Assembly: GCA_030540395.1 (NCBI GenBank)
Contig: JAUNWI010000011.1
Location: 1 to 64,000 of the forward strand
Source: Phascolarctobacterium sp.
Lineage (GTDB): Bacteria > Bacillota > Negativicutes > Acidaminococcales > Acidaminococcaceae
Length of the DNA: 64,000 bases
Direction of reading: 5' to 3'
Each line of letters starts with the position of its first letter. Position 1 is the stretch's first letter. The position numbers and the translations under genes are program-made. This document shows, in pieces, positions 49,589-58,784 of this stretch. The notes under the pieces are model-generated. The model was not told the DNA's origin. It did not search any database and saw nothing but the letters and a program-made list of their open reading frames with translations.

Positions 49589-50434
49589 TCATCTTGGCGT
49601 TGGCCAAAGCTCCCAGCCCCAACGATACCATACTAAAAGCGTAAAGGCCAAGCCGAAGGCGATGGAAACGGCAAAGAGCAGCGCCTCGGCGATGCGGCTG
49701 TTGCCGCTAATCAAATCACCGCTCAAATAGTCGCGCAGACCGTTGGTAAAGGCCAAGCCCGGCAAAAAGGGCATCAGGGAGCCTACGATGATATTGGTAC
49801 GCGTACACTGCACGCTGATAGAGCAACAAAAAATGGCCAAGGCACCAATGGCAGCGCCAGCCACGGTGTTTTCCCAAAAGGCACCCAAGCTGTAGCTAGT
49901 GAGCTGGCACAAAAGGGTCATGGCTAAGCCGCCGGTAACAAAGGCGGCGCAAAAGTCATGGCTATTGCCACCCAGCATGCTGGCGAAGGCAGCGGAGCAA
50001 AGGGCCGAAGCCAGGCACACAGTCCACTTGCCATAGGGAGGCTGCTTTTGCAACAGATGATGCAAAAAGGCCATGGCCTCGTCATAGTCAAAGCTTTCAG
50101 GCTTAAGGCCATAGGAAAAATCGTTAACAGCCTTCACATTGCTTAAATTATTACTGCGATAGCGAATGCGACACATTAAGGAAGCGTTGGCCGTGGTTTC
50201 ATCGCCGATGATAATCATGGTCGGCGTGGCAAAGACATTGACATCGTGGTAGCCAAAGCTGCGACAAAAGCGCGTAATCGTGTCCTCCACCCGGGAGGTT
50301 TCCGCACCACTTTTTAAGAGCACCTTGCCAATGTTCAAGGCTACGTTGAGGGCCTGCTCCCTAGTGATGTAGTGCTCCGCAGGAGCCACAGCTGTGGGCT
50401 GCTCAGTTGTATTATTTTGTTTTTCTACATCCAT
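49589..50434 (-). CDS. YjjP-like exporter subunit, copy 2
   Basis: About 281 aa, paralogue of 48293-49105, with KVLLKSGAETSRVEDTITRF, NVFATPTMIII and LPGLAFTNGLRDYLSGD. First gene of the exporter operon. GGGAGGTG lies 6 nt before ATG 50434. The 50435-50563 gap shows no gene. Confidence 0.85.
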   Translation of the reverse strand: MDVEKQNNTTEQPTAVAPAEHYITREQALNVALNIGKVLLKSGAETSRVEDTITRFCRSFGYHDVNVFATPTMIIIGDETTANASLMCRIRYRSNNLSNVKAVNDFSYGLKPESFDYDEAMAFLHHLLQKQPPYGKWTVCLASALCSAAFASMLGGNSHDFCAAFVTGGLAMTLLCQLTSYSLGAFWENTVAGAAIGALAIFCCSISVQCTRTNIIVGSLMPFLPGLAFTNGLRDYLSGDLISGNSRIAEALLFAVSIAFGLAFTLLVWYRWGWELWPTPR

Positions 50435-50563
50435 CAGCCACACCTCCCAGCTACTTTTGCATCACGCTCATACTTACATACTAAGCTTTTCACTTACACT
50501 TACATTACTCTAGCCTGACCTATCTGTAGCGCTCGCACAACTTTGCACTGAGCTACCTTATCC

Positions 50564-51256
50564 TTACTCTTTACCTTTAAACAGCTCCGCTACCTGTGCT
50601 CTGAAAATCTCCGCGCCACCCATGGATGGGTGGCGCACTGCCTTACAGGCAATGCCGTAGCGTCCCAAGGTATCCGCCGCCTTTTGGCCAATGGCCACAA
50701 TCTGCATGCTGGGCACCAGCTCCAGCAGCATTTTGGCAAATTCTACACCCACATCCAGCTCCGGCGTGGAGGGCGTGCGATTGGTGAGCAGGTTGCCCGC
50801 CTTATGGGGATGCCAGGGGAAGATATTCCACAAAATGACATCGAAGGCCGCCACGCCGTGGTTTTGCAGCGTGCTCCAAACCACGGTATCCGTGGGCTCG
50901 TTGAAGCCCTTGGCCTTTTGCGTTGCGTTGAGCAGCGCACTAGCAGGATTGCTAGTGCGTTCATAGCTCCACTCGCCCAGCACACTCTCGGGCCGCACGT
51001 CCTTGTGCTGCCCTAAAAATATGCGCTCCGAGGTGATGGCAACGCCGCTAAAGTGCCCGCCCTGATAGCCCAAGGCCTCCGCAATGAAGAGATAGTGGGC
51101 GTTCTCGCGCAGCGCCAAATAGCGCCGCAAGTTCTTGCGGCGAATTTCCGGGGCCTCCGGCCCGATTTCCGTGGCATGGTCGAAGTCCCGCCACGGGTTG
51201 AAAACGTTCTCGCTTTGGTAGCTTTGCAATTTATCTATAAATGTGTTGATGTCCAT
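50564..51256 (-). CDS. Uracil-DNA glycosylase superfamily protein
   Basis: A 230-aa protein with UDG-fold features: LFIAEALGYQGGHFSGVAIT at the first motif, FDVILWNIFPWHPH in the middle, and the terminal VRHPSMGG (HPS loop that grips the flipped base). The motif 1 sequence is atypical for families 1 and 4, so its base specificity is uncertain. Own promoter at 51276-51303. Confidence 0.85.
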   Translation of the reverse strand: MDINTFIDKLQSYQSENVFNPWRDFDHATEIGPEAPEIRRKNLRRYLALRENAHYLFIAEALGYQGGHFSGVAITSERIFLGQHKDVRPESVLGEWSYERTSNPASALLNATQKAKGFNEPTDTVVWSTLQNHGVAAFDVILWNIFPWHPHKAGNLLTNRTPSTPELDVGVEFAKMLLELVPSMQIVAIGQKAADTLGRYGIACKAVRHPSMGGAEIFRAQVAELFKGKE

Positions 51257-51275
51257 ACATTTTCCTCCACAGTAT

Positions 51276-51303
51276 ATTATACCTTATCTACCGTTGGAAG
51301 CAA
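51276..51303 (-). promoter_or_regulatory. Promoter of the UDG gene
   Basis: TTGCTT (51298-51303), 16 bp, TATAAT (51276-51281) on the minus strand. Confidence 0.65.
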
Positions 51304-51314
51304 ACAAAAATATC

Positions 51315-51506
51315 AATTGCGTAATAAGTAAGCAGCATGCTCGCGGTGATTTTCTTAACGCAAATTTCGTGGGGTACAATCACGAAGCTGCGGTGTCCAA
51401 TCTGTTCGCAAAAAGCTTTAGGTTTTCGAAACACTTGCTTCTATTGTACCAGCCACTCATTTGCTAAAAATCACAGCTCGCCTGCTGCTTACTTATTACG
51501 CAATTT
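51315..51506. repeat. Large inverted-repeat element A, copy 2 (short form)
   Basis: About 192 bp with nearly perfect inverted ends AATTGCGTAATAAGTAAGCA and TGCTTACTTATTACGCAATT. It lacks about 70 bp present in copies 1 and 3 between the left end and ACGCAAATTTCGTGGGG. Confidence 0.8.
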
Positions 51507-51531
51507 CATGCATACTTCACAAGCGAAAAGC

Positions 51532-51815
51532 GTATACCTGGGAAGTGGCGGAGGCAAGAATGCGGCAAAAAAGCTCTTAGAGAGGCTCCCCTAGGGGGGA
51601 GCTGTCATTCCGCGCAGTAACTGATATTGCAAAACACAATAAATGCGGATGACTGAGAGGGGAGACGCCAAGCCTAAAGGTTCGTAGTCACCCCTCTCAG
51701 CCGCATCTTCGCCAGATGAATAGCTTTTGTTCGGAGGCGGCAGCTCCCCCCGAGGGGAGCCATTCCTTAAGCTTTTCTTTTTCATTTCTATCTATTGTAC
51801 TAAGCAGGTATACCT
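51532..51815. mobile_element. Nested insertion B, copy 2, with a further insert inside
   Basis: GTATACCT direct repeats (51532-51539, 51808-51815) flank the insert. The first 35 bp match insertion B copy 1, then the content differs: inverted arms GGCTCCCCTAGGGGGGAGCT (from 51584) and its near-complement (51739-51761) bound a third element, inside which ATGCGG-CTGAGAGGGG (51643-51662) pairs with CCCCTCTCAG-CCGCAT (51691-51706). No ORF. The whole 51257-51883 gap consists of repeats. Confidence 0.65.
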
Positions 51816-51835
51816 TTGAGCGTTTACATACAATA

Positions 51836-51868
51836 TAAAAACCACCGCTAGCATAAAACTAACGGTGG
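51836..51868 (-). terminator. Terminator of capA-like gene
   Basis: CCACCGTTAG/CTAGCGGTGG stem then TTTTTAT on the minus strand. Confidence 0.85.
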
Positions 51869-51883
51869 CTAAAAGAGAAAACA

Positions 51884-53182
51884 CTATTTAATTTCGATAA
51901 TACCAATACCGTTGTCGTTGGTGATGGTAGTGCCATAGGGAGCGGACAGCTCGCTGATTTCCTGCAGCACTCTGTTAGCAGTTTCCCTGTCGGCGAAGCC
52001 GGGGCGTCCGCGCAACGCGCGGCCAGCCTTAAAGTTCAACTCCAAGGGATGCAGCTCAATGCGACTAATCTTGCCCTCTTCAATAACAAAGGAAGCAATC
52101 GCAGATTCATAGCATTGGTGGTCCACAGCCAGGCCACGGGTATCGTTGGCACTGCGAGCATCAAGGCCATCAGCCACAGTATTATCAGCTCCTAAATCAT
52201 AAAGGTCATAGAACTCAGTCGGCTGACGTTCTACGCAGTCGTTTTGGAAGATAAAGTCACCCAAGCTGTAGAAAATAGGATGACCATTATAGATTTCAAT
52301 GCCACGCCAAATATGAGGACCATGGCCTACAAAGGCATCAGCACCGCTATCGATGCACAGCTTGGCAAAGTCCCGAGCGAAATCTGCCGGCAAATGCTTG
52401 TCCAAGCCCTTGCGCTCGTGGCTGTGATGGCTCACGAGGACAATATTAGCTTGACGCTTAGCCTCCTTGATGGCACGCACAATGCGAGCAGCATCCTTGG
52501 CATTCATCTTGGTTTCAGTACCAGGAGTATCGGAAGCCTCAAAGCGAATATTGCCAATCAGATAGCCGCCGGTCAGCGGTTTGGTGAAGCCTTCCTTTTC
52601 ATTCAGCAGACGATTGGCGTTAACCTCAGTTTGCTCAACGATTTGCTTCAGTGCTTCCAGCTCAGCGGGCTTAACCTTGTGAATTGCTTGGTAACGCAGC
52701 ACGTTAGCACCGGGACGTCCCAGTACATCGCGGCGCGGATTGCTGGCCATACCCCACTCATTCATGGTGGAGGTAACGCCGATAATTGCCACGCGGCCAT
52801 TGGGAGTGTCAAGATATTTAGGCTGGCAAGCCTCTTCCAGATTGCGGCCAACGCCGGCATGCAAGCAACCATTGTCGTCCAAATGCTTCATGGTCGTCAA
52901 AATGCCGCCCAAATTCCAGTCAATGGTGTGGTTGTTGGCCCAAGTGAACATATTAAAGCTCAAATCCTTCAAATCCTGCAGCACTGCCGGACGGGCCACA
53001 GCCCAGGTACCACCGCTAACAGGAGCCGGATAAACCTCAAAGTCATGGAGCAGAATTTCAAAATTGGTGAAGCGTACATCGTGCTTGCTCAAAAATTCGC
53101 GTAAAGCTGCAAATTTTGCATCTCTAGGCAAACGTTGCGTAATAAAAGAGTCACCAGTTAATGCAATAGATACTTTTTTCAT
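51884..53182 (-). CDS. CapA-family metallophosphatase-like protein
   Basis: A 432-aa protein of the PGA_cap/CapA family: VSIALTGDSFITQRLP start, DVRFTNFEILLHDFE, FTWANNHTIDWN, VLVSHHSHERKG, GADAFVGHGPHI, HPIFYSLGDFIFQND. These are the metal-site blocks of a calcineurin-like fold. No signal peptide, unlike CapA anchors of polyglutamate capsule, and no CapB/C neighbours, so a capsule role is doubtful; it is co-transcribed with a DcuC-type carrier 28 nt upstream. Confidence 0.85.
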   Translation of the reverse strand: MKKVSIALTGDSFITQRLPRDAKFAALREFLSKHDVRFTNFEILLHDFEVYPAPVSGGTWAVARPAVLQDLKDLSFNMFTWANNHTIDWNLGGILTTMKHLDDNGCLHAGVGRNLEEACQPKYLDTPNGRVAIIGVTSTMNEWGMASNPRRDVLGRPGANVLRYQAIHKVKPAELEALKQIVEQTEVNANRLLNEKEGFTKPLTGGYLIGNIRFEASDTPGTETKMNAKDAARIVRAIKEAKRQANIVLVSHHSHERKGLDKHLPADFARDFAKLCIDSGADAFVGHGPHIWRGIEIYNGHPIFYSLGDFIFQNDCVERQPTEFYDLYDLGADNTVADGLDARSANDTRGLAVDHQCYESAIASFVIEEGKISRIELHPLELNFKAGRALRGRPGFADRETANRVLQEISELSAPYGTTITNDNGIGIIEIK

Positions 53183-53210
53183 GTATTGTCCTCAAAACTT
53201 TTTCTACAAA

Positions 53211-54458
53211 TTACATAGCCAGAATGAACATACCAACGATCATAGCCAGAATCATGGGGATGGTGTTTCTCTTAGCAATTTCCATGGGGTTAACACCAGC
53301 AATACCTGCTACGATAATGGTTGCGCCTGCGATAGGAGACATGGTACGACCAAGGGTACCGCCCAAGGTTGCCATGGAGCCCATTTGTACAGGAGTCATG
53401 CCAAATTCTGCTGCATGGGGAGTGATTGCTTCGTTGAAGGCGAAGGTTGCAGCATCGCCGGAGCCAACGATAACGCCCAGCAGGAAAGGACCAACAGCTG
53501 CGCACAGCTTAACGATAGCGGGGTTGTTCAGCATTGCATTGGTGAATGCTTTAACAAGACCCATAGCATTCATGCCAGCTACGAACACGCCGGCAGCCAG
53601 GATGATACCAATGATATCAGCATATGCTTTGCCCATGCCATCGAAGAAGCTCTTGGTCAAAGCAGCAGGATTGGTTCTGGTTACAATCAAGGCCAGCAGT
53701 GCGCCAATAACCATTGCTTGAGCAACGCCCATTTTGAAGGCCGGCACAATCTTGGTTGCGCCCAACAGCAGGATAACGATGGGAACAATCGGCATCAGAG
53801 CGTACAAGGGATTGATTTTGAAGTTTTCTTCCATTTCCAATCCTTCTACCACATGACCCTTGTTCTCTTTGGTAATGAAGGCAATAGCGGTAATAGCAAT
53901 TGCAGCAACAATCAAGGATGCAATATTAGCATGATAGTGGAAAGCGATAACGTCCATAACGTCCACACCGGCAATTTTGGCTACAAACGGGTTGTGAGCC
54001 AGGCCCGGGTTCAGCATGCTGCCATAGGTGCCGCATTTCACAGCAGCTGCAGCCATAGCGGGATGCACGCCAGCACCCATCATGATGGGAATAAAAATTG
54101 CGCCAGCAGCAGCAGAGGTACCTGCAGCACTGGGCAGAGCAATGTTAACAGCATAAGTAGCCAAAACTACGCCAGGAATAATCAGCATATTAACCTTGGT
54201 CAAAATTTTAGCTAGGAAGTTGATTAAATGCTTGTCGCAGCCAGTGAAACGCATTACCAGCGCAAAGCCCATGCTGGAGCAAGCAGAGGAAATCATACCG
54301 CTGCCCATGCCTTTTGCGAAGGCGTTCAGGGAAGCCATGGGATTACCCGCACAAATACACATTACAATACCGGCACCAATCAGTACCATTCTTGCTTCAT
54401 AACGTTTGATCAACAATGCCAACGTGATAAGCACTAGGATACAACCTAAAATTAACAT
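53211..54458 (-). CDS. DcuC-family C4-dicarboxylate/anion transporter
   Basis: About 415 aa, roughly 12 hydrophobic segments. Motifs NIALPSAAGTSAAAGAIFIP and GVIVGSGDAATFAFNEAITP mark the ion-transporter superfamily helical hairpins of DcuC. Probably exchanges or exports a dicarboxylate or related acid. ATG 54458 has GGAGGGG upstream; the longer reading frame has no support. Shares an operon with the CapA-like gene. Confidence 0.85.
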   Translation of the reverse strand: MLILGCILVLITLALLIKRYEARMVLIGAGIVMCICAGNPMASLNAFAKGMGSGMISSACSSMGFALVMRFTGCDKHLINFLAKILTKVNMLIIPGVVLATYAVNIALPSAAGTSAAAGAIFIPIMMGAGVHPAMAAAAVKCGTYGSMLNPGLAHNPFVAKIAGVDVMDVIAFHYHANIASLIVAAIAITAIAFITKENKGHVVEGLEMEENFKINPLYALMPIVPIVILLLGATKIVPAFKMGVAQAMVIGALLALIVTRTNPAALTKSFFDGMGKAYADIIGIILAAGVFVAGMNAMGLVKAFTNAMLNNPAIVKLCAAVGPFLLGVIVGSGDAATFAFNEAITPHAAEFGMTPVQMGSMATLGGTLGRTMSPIAGATIIVAGIAGVNPMEIAKRNTIPMILAMIVGMFILAM

Positions 54459-54506
54459 AATCCATACCCCTCCATTTAATTTAATATAGTATGATAGTAT
54501 ATTATA

Positions 54507-54541
54507 AATCAAACGCCGGAGAATTTGTAGTCTCTCCGGCG
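54507..54541 (-). terminator. Terminator of the envelope operon
   Basis: CGCCGGAGA/TCTCCGGCG 9-bp stem then TTTGATTT on the minus strand. The dcuC -10 region (TATAATATAC) begins only about 10 bp beyond. Confidence 0.75.
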
Positions 54542-54598
54542 TTGTATACATTATACTTTTACATTTTCAGTTAAATTTCAGCAAAATGGCGACCAACT

Positions 54599-56626
54599 TT
54601 ACTCTTTTTGATGCCAAAGTCCATAATTATGGATAATGTAGTTGCTCAAAGCATCCTCATCATCATTGGGCGTGGGATTATCCATCTGGTCCACAAAATG
54701 CTGCGTGCCGGACCAATAAAAGGCCTTGCCGCCAAAATAACCCAAAGCAAAGGGATTTCTGGCAGGCTGCAGCAGGTTGCGACCCATAAACTTTTCCGGA
54801 ATATCCAAGCCCATAAGATAAAGCAGGGTCGGCGCCAAATCGATTTGGGAAGCATATTCGTTTGTACGCAATGCATCCAGCGGCACCAAATTTTTGCTGA
54901 TGAATAACAAAGGAATGGGCGCAATGCTCAGCTTATCATTGGCCTTCTCCACTAGCTTCGTATACTCGCCGCCGCTGTGGGGATTGTGGTCACTGGTAAG
55001 CAAAAACAGTGTCCGCTCATCCATCAGGCCCCGCTTTTCGGCTTCGGTGAAGAAATGCTCCAGGGTTTTATCCACCCAATACACCCCTCGCACCGTCACA
55101 TTGGGATTATCGCGCACACCCTCAGGCATTTCCTCCCAGCGATAGCCCGTATAAGGATAGGGCTGGTGCATATCCAGAGTTTTAGTCACCAAAAGCAGCT
55201 TTTTATCCCGATTCTCCTCCAAAATGCGCAGGGTATGCTCATACATCACATCATTGTGATAGCCCCAGCCACTGGCGCCGGTGTAGCCAAATTTTTCCAG
55301 CTGCTCCTTGGCCAAATATTCCTGCATGCCAAATTGGTCAGGATATTCCTTCAGCTCGTTGGCATAATATTGGCTGGAGGCATTCATGAAAATGCCCCTG
55401 TAGCCAGCAGCCTGCGCTACACGGAACAGGGAAGGCGTTCCCTTACCCGGCACATCCTTGTCCATAATCAAATGGGAGCGGAAGGTAGCGTTGAGGCCCT
55501 GAGTCGTGGGCACCGCCGAGGAATAATATTTATTCAAATGCGGATAACGAATCACTAGCTGATTCATATAGGGCGTGGCCTTTTCGGGAATATTCTCGTT
55601 GTAATAATTGATATAATCCCGATGCATTGATTCTAAAATCAGGAGCACCACGCGATCGTATTGGGGCGCAATTTTAGCCACAGCAGGCTTTGGAACCTCA
55701 ATGCCCAGCTTGTGCAGGGTCTTCTTATCCTTATCCGTCAGCTCACGCATTTCCACATGCTTGGCACTGGCCATTTTATCCGTATCAAAAAGAGCCTTGC
55801 TGACGAAATTGATGTTGATGGGCACGGACAGCATGTTGCGGTATATAAGCCGCGTTTTTTCGTTTTCAATAGTAATATAACTGCCAATAATCTCCTCCAC
55901 GCACCACATGCCACCGCTCAAAAGCAGCTTATCCGCCAAGTTGAGGCCGATGGTTAACATGGCCACGCACAACAAGGACCACACGAAGTTGGGCTTACGC
56001 TTGCTGGGCTTGGGCACCTGAAAAAGCAGTAAAATCAAGGCCACGCCACCGATAATGGCCGCCAAAAGAATGTTGCTCATGGTGGCCAGCACACCCTTGA
56101 TGGCGTATAGGTTCAAGTTTTGGAAGAGCACACTTTCCACATGCATGGAGGTCTGCCAAAAATAAAAGGCATCAAAAAGCAGTGTCAAGGCCGTGAAGAT
56201 GTACATCACAAAGTAAATGCCCTTCAACAAAGCATTGGGCCACTTATAATAGCACATGGCAGCCAAGAGCACCAGCAAAATATTGTTATTAATGCCGGCG
56301 ATAATGGCCAAGGTGGTTTGAGCGCCCTTGTCCAGGCTCAGCTGATATACCATGAAGCAGGCCACGCCCACATAGAGCAGGCCAATTACTACAACCGGGA
56401 AATAACGCCGCAACCTGTCCGGCAAACGCTTGCGTCGAAAATACATGGTCCAGACGATGAGTCCCAAAAGGCAATCCCGCAAAAGATGGTTGAAGATTTC
56501 AAAGCCAAATTCCTCCACCGGCATGGGGTCCAACGCGCCAAAATTATCATAGGCTAGCTTCCATTCCACTGCCCCTGCCACCAGTAGGAACAGCACTAGC
56601 ACTAGCTTATTTATTTCCTTTCTCAA
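54599..56626 (-). CDS. Membrane sulfatase-family transferase (LtaS/EptA-like)
   Basis: A 675-aa protein with five N-terminal helices (about 8-25, 40-60, 75-95, 105-160, 190-215) and an extracytoplasmic alkaline-phosphatase-fold domain: metal site VVLLILESMHRDYINYY, nucleophile region SSAVPTTQGLNATF, FLLTSDHNPHSGGEY. This layout moves glycerol phosphate (LtaS) or phosphoethanolamine (EptA) onto envelope polymers. In a diderm without known lipoteichoic acid the substrate is open. Follows GtrA and a lipid kinase in one operon. Confidence 0.85.
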   Translation of the reverse strand: MRKEINKLVLVLFLLVAGAVEWKLAYDNFGALDPMPVEEFGFEIFNHLLRDCLLGLIVWTMYFRRKRLPDRLRRYFPVVVIGLLYVGVACFMVYQLSLDKGAQTTLAIIAGINNNILLVLLAAMCYYKWPNALLKGIYFVMYIFTALTLLFDAFYFWQTSMHVESVLFQNLNLYAIKGVLATMSNILLAAIIGGVALILLLFQVPKPSKRKPNFVWSLLCVAMLTIGLNLADKLLLSGGMWCVEEIIGSYITIENEKTRLIYRNMLSVPININFVSKALFDTDKMASAKHVEMRELTDKDKKTLHKLGIEVPKPAVAKIAPQYDRVVLLILESMHRDYINYYNENIPEKATPYMNQLVIRYPHLNKYYSSAVPTTQGLNATFRSHLIMDKDVPGKGTPSLFRVAQAAGYRGIFMNASSQYYANELKEYPDQFGMQEYLAKEQLEKFGYTGASGWGYHNDVMYEHTLRILEENRDKKLLLVTKTLDMHQPYPYTGYRWEEMPEGVRDNPNVTVRGVYWVDKTLEHFFTEAEKRGLMDERTLFLLTSDHNPHSGGEYTKLVEKANDKLSIAPIPLLFISKNLVPLDALRTNEYASQIDLAPTLLYLMGLDIPEKFMGRNLLQPARNPFALGYFGGKAFYWSGTQHFVDQMDNPTPNDDEDALSNYIIHNYGLWHQKE

Positions 56627-56653
56627 CTTGCATCATACCCTCATCTATACACA

Positions 56654-57595
56654 TTAAGCTAAAAATTTAATGGGCTCGTCCTCCAGCTCGATGCTCAAGG
56701 GAGCACTGGTCACGGCGTCCCCATCCAGCTCCGCAGCAAAATCTTCCACATTGCAGCGAATCTCTAAGCGCTTCGCCCTGCGCACCACTATATCCTTGTC
56801 CAAGCCCAAAGCCTCCATGGCGATACAAGCCGCATAGCGAATGAAGTCGGCACGCTTGGCGCCGGTGAACAGCGCTGTGTAAAGCCACGGCGTGGACAAG
56901 GAAGCCCCCCGGAACAAATTATAACGACCGGCATAATAACGGCTCTTGCCCACGATAACGGAGGAAGCCTCGTGCCACTCTGTTTCGTCATCGAAGCGTA
57001 CCTCAAATCGGTAGCGCCAGTTGTTGAAGAGCACTTCCTTACGCATAAGCTCCGTGCCCTGCAGCACGTAAGCAAGCTTATTCAAAAGCTTCTTTTCCTT
57101 TTCGGTAACACTATCTACAACAAGGGAGTCAAAGCCAATGCCGGTTACGGTAAGGAATATATGCCCATTGGCTCGACCCAAATACACAGGCACCTCCACG
57201 CCCTTGAGCACGCGACGCACCCATTTATACGGGTCACCACTCATCAAAAGCTCCTTGGCAACCAAATTCACCGTGCCTGCGGGAAAAACGCTAATATAGG
57301 GCTGGAACCTGCGATTAGCCAGCTGCTCAATCATAGCGCGAATTGTGCCATCACCGCCAGCAATGATAACCCAATCCACCTGCTCAGCTTGTAATGCTTC
57401 GGCAATGGCTGGGATATCATCAAAGCGCTTAATTTCCCGCAGCTCCACTGTTTTAGAGCCCAGCTCATCCTTCAACCGTTTATAAATCTCGTTGATTTTC
57501 ATAATCATGCTGGCGAAAAGCTGCTTGCCACTGTTGCGATTATAGATGATGACAATCTTTTTAAATTTATCTACTTCAGCGTAAGTAATAGCCAT
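56654..57595 (-). CDS. Diacylglycerol/lipid kinase family protein (YegS/DagK-like)
   Basis: A 313-aa lipid kinase. IVIIYNRNSGKQ, DWVIIAGGDGTIRAMIEQL (the GGDGT nucleotide loop), SVFPAGTVNLVAKEL, then the beta-sandwich domain ending SIELEDEPIKFLA. If it acts on diacylglycerol it would recycle the by-product of an LtaS-like enzyme, which is encoded 27 nt downstream. Starts 2 nt after the GtrA stop. Confidence 0.9.
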   Translation of the reverse strand: MAITYAEVDKFKKIVIIYNRNSGKQLFASMIMKINEIYKRLKDELGSKTVELREIKRFDDIPAIAEALQAEQVDWVIIAGGDGTIRAMIEQLANRRFQPYISVFPAGTVNLVAKELLMSGDPYKWVRRVLKGVEVPVYLGRANGHIFLTVTGIGFDSLVVDSVTEKEKKLLNKLAYVLQGTELMRKEVLFNNWRYRFEVRFDDETEWHEASSVIVGKSRYYAGRYNLFRGASLSTPWLYTALFTGAKRADFIRYAACIAMEALGLDKDIVVRRAKRLEIRCNVEDFAAELDGDAVTSAPLSIELEDEPIKFLA

Positions 57596-57597
57596 TT

Positions 57598-58041
57598 TTA
57601 GCTCCTAAAAATCCATTTTTTGCGCGAAAGATAATTCCACACTACCACGATGCAGCTGGTCAGCACCTTGCTCAGCATGGGCTCCCAGCTTAAAAGAGTT
57701 ACAAAAACATACATCAGCAGCAAATTGAAGACTAAGCCCATAACGCTCACTAAAAAAACAAGACTTAGCTCCTTGCCGCGCTTATAACGACTGCCGCTGT
57801 CAAAGACCAAAATATTGCCCAGGAAATAATGAAACAGCGTGGACAGGCAAAAGGCCATGGCGGTGGCCGTCATGGTCATGGCTGTTACGCCCCAGCCCAA
57901 GCCATTTAAAAGATAGTGAATAAAGACATAAAACAAACCCCACTCAAAAAGAGCCGCCGTGCCGCCCACAAAGAGGTACAGCACCAGCTTAATAAATTCG
58001 CTATCCGTATAATCAAAGCCGAAAAGAACCTTTCTGCGCAT
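57598..58041 (-). CDS. GtrA-family small membrane protein
   Basis: A 147-aa protein with four helices and the GtrA pattern FVGGTAALFEWGLFYV near the start and WNYLSRKKWIF at the end. GtrA proteins help move lipid-linked sugars across the membrane. First gene of the operon with the lipid kinase and the sulfatase-like transferase. Confidence 0.9.
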   Translation of the reverse strand: MRRKVLFGFDYTDSEFIKLVLYLFVGGTAALFEWGLFYVFIHYLLNGLGWGVTAMTMTATAMAFCLSTLFHYFLGNILVFDSGSRYKRGKELSLVFLVSVMGLVFNLLLMYVFVTLLSWEPMLSKVLTSCIVVVWNYLSRKKWIFRS

Positions 58042-58113
58042 AAAAAAACTCCACTCAAAAGATGATACTAAATTATATCATACTTTACGTGGAGTTTACA
58101 GTGGCTTGGCAAC

Positions 58114-58731
58114 TTATTCTTGACTAGTCAAGCTAGACAGGGTAAGAATTATCCTCTGCACGGCTGCAAGGGACTGCTCCAGTGGCAGCGCCAAGCTTTC
58201 GTCCCACACCATTTCCGGCAGCAAGGGTACATGCACAAAGCCTACTTGGGTTTTACTGCCCTCAAAATGGTGGCAAGCCAAATAAAAAATATCATTGCAC
58301 ACATAACCGCCCGTGGTATAGCCCAAATGTACAGGGCAATGCTCTTTTTGCAGCTGCTGTACGATATCATGGGCAGGAAGGGTTGACATGTAAGCAACTG
58401 GACCGCCAACAATGACCGGCTCATTCCAAGGCTTATGCCCCAGATTATCCTCCACCAGCGCATCCCTTAGATTCACAGCCACAGTATCTACGTGAACATG
58501 CACGCTGCCACTGTCCATACCTGTAAGCAAAATCACATCGGGCCGTAGCTCCGTCGCTTTGTCAAGCAACATGCGCCCAGCCAAGCCAAAAATATTGGGC
58601 AGCAGAAGCTTCGTAATTTCAAAATCTCCCAGCTGCTCCGGCAAAGCCTGTACTACTTTCCAGGAAGGATTAATTTGATAGTGGGCAAATGGGTCAAAGC
58701 CTGTAATTAAAAGCTTGCGCACCTCTAGCAC
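58114..58731 (-). CDS. pcp: Pyroglutamyl-peptidase I-like protein (C15)
   Basis: About 205 aa. Family features: KLLITGFDPFAHYQINPSW at the start, catalytic cysteine in GGYVCNDIFY and histidine in VGFVHVPLLP. The block that normally reads GQAGGR...ERVAIN is GMDSGS...DTVAVN, so the third triad residue (Glu80) is aspartate and the substrate pocket is altered. Activity may be weaker or differ in specificity. Start is GTG 58731 or GTG 58722, the latter with better ribosome-site spacing. Confidence 0.8.
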   Translation of the reverse strand: MLEVRKLLITGFDPFAHYQINPSWKVVQALPEQLGDFEITKLLLPNIFGLAGRMLLDKATELRPDVILLTGMDSGSVHVHVDTVAVNLRDALVEDNLGHKPWNEPVIVGGPVAYMSTLPAHDIVQQLQKEHCPVHLGYTTGGYVCNDIFYLACHHFEGSKTQVGFVHVPLLPEMVWDESLALPLEQSLAAVQRIILTLSSLTSQE

Positions 58732-58740
58732 TTCCTTAAT

Positions 58741-58774
58741 ACAAAATAAAAAGCCCCTAGAAAAATCTAGGGGC
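58741..58774 (-). terminator. Terminator downstream of tRNA-Thr
   Basis: GCCCCTAGA/TCTAGGGGC 9-bp stem then TTTTTATTTTG on the minus strand. Confidence 0.9.
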
Positions 58775-58784
58775 GAGTTGTTTA

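Noticed and set aside
53064-54215. 383-aa open frame on the plus strand opposite dcuC
   Set aside because: Cys/His/Asn-rich antisense shadow of a membrane protein gene.
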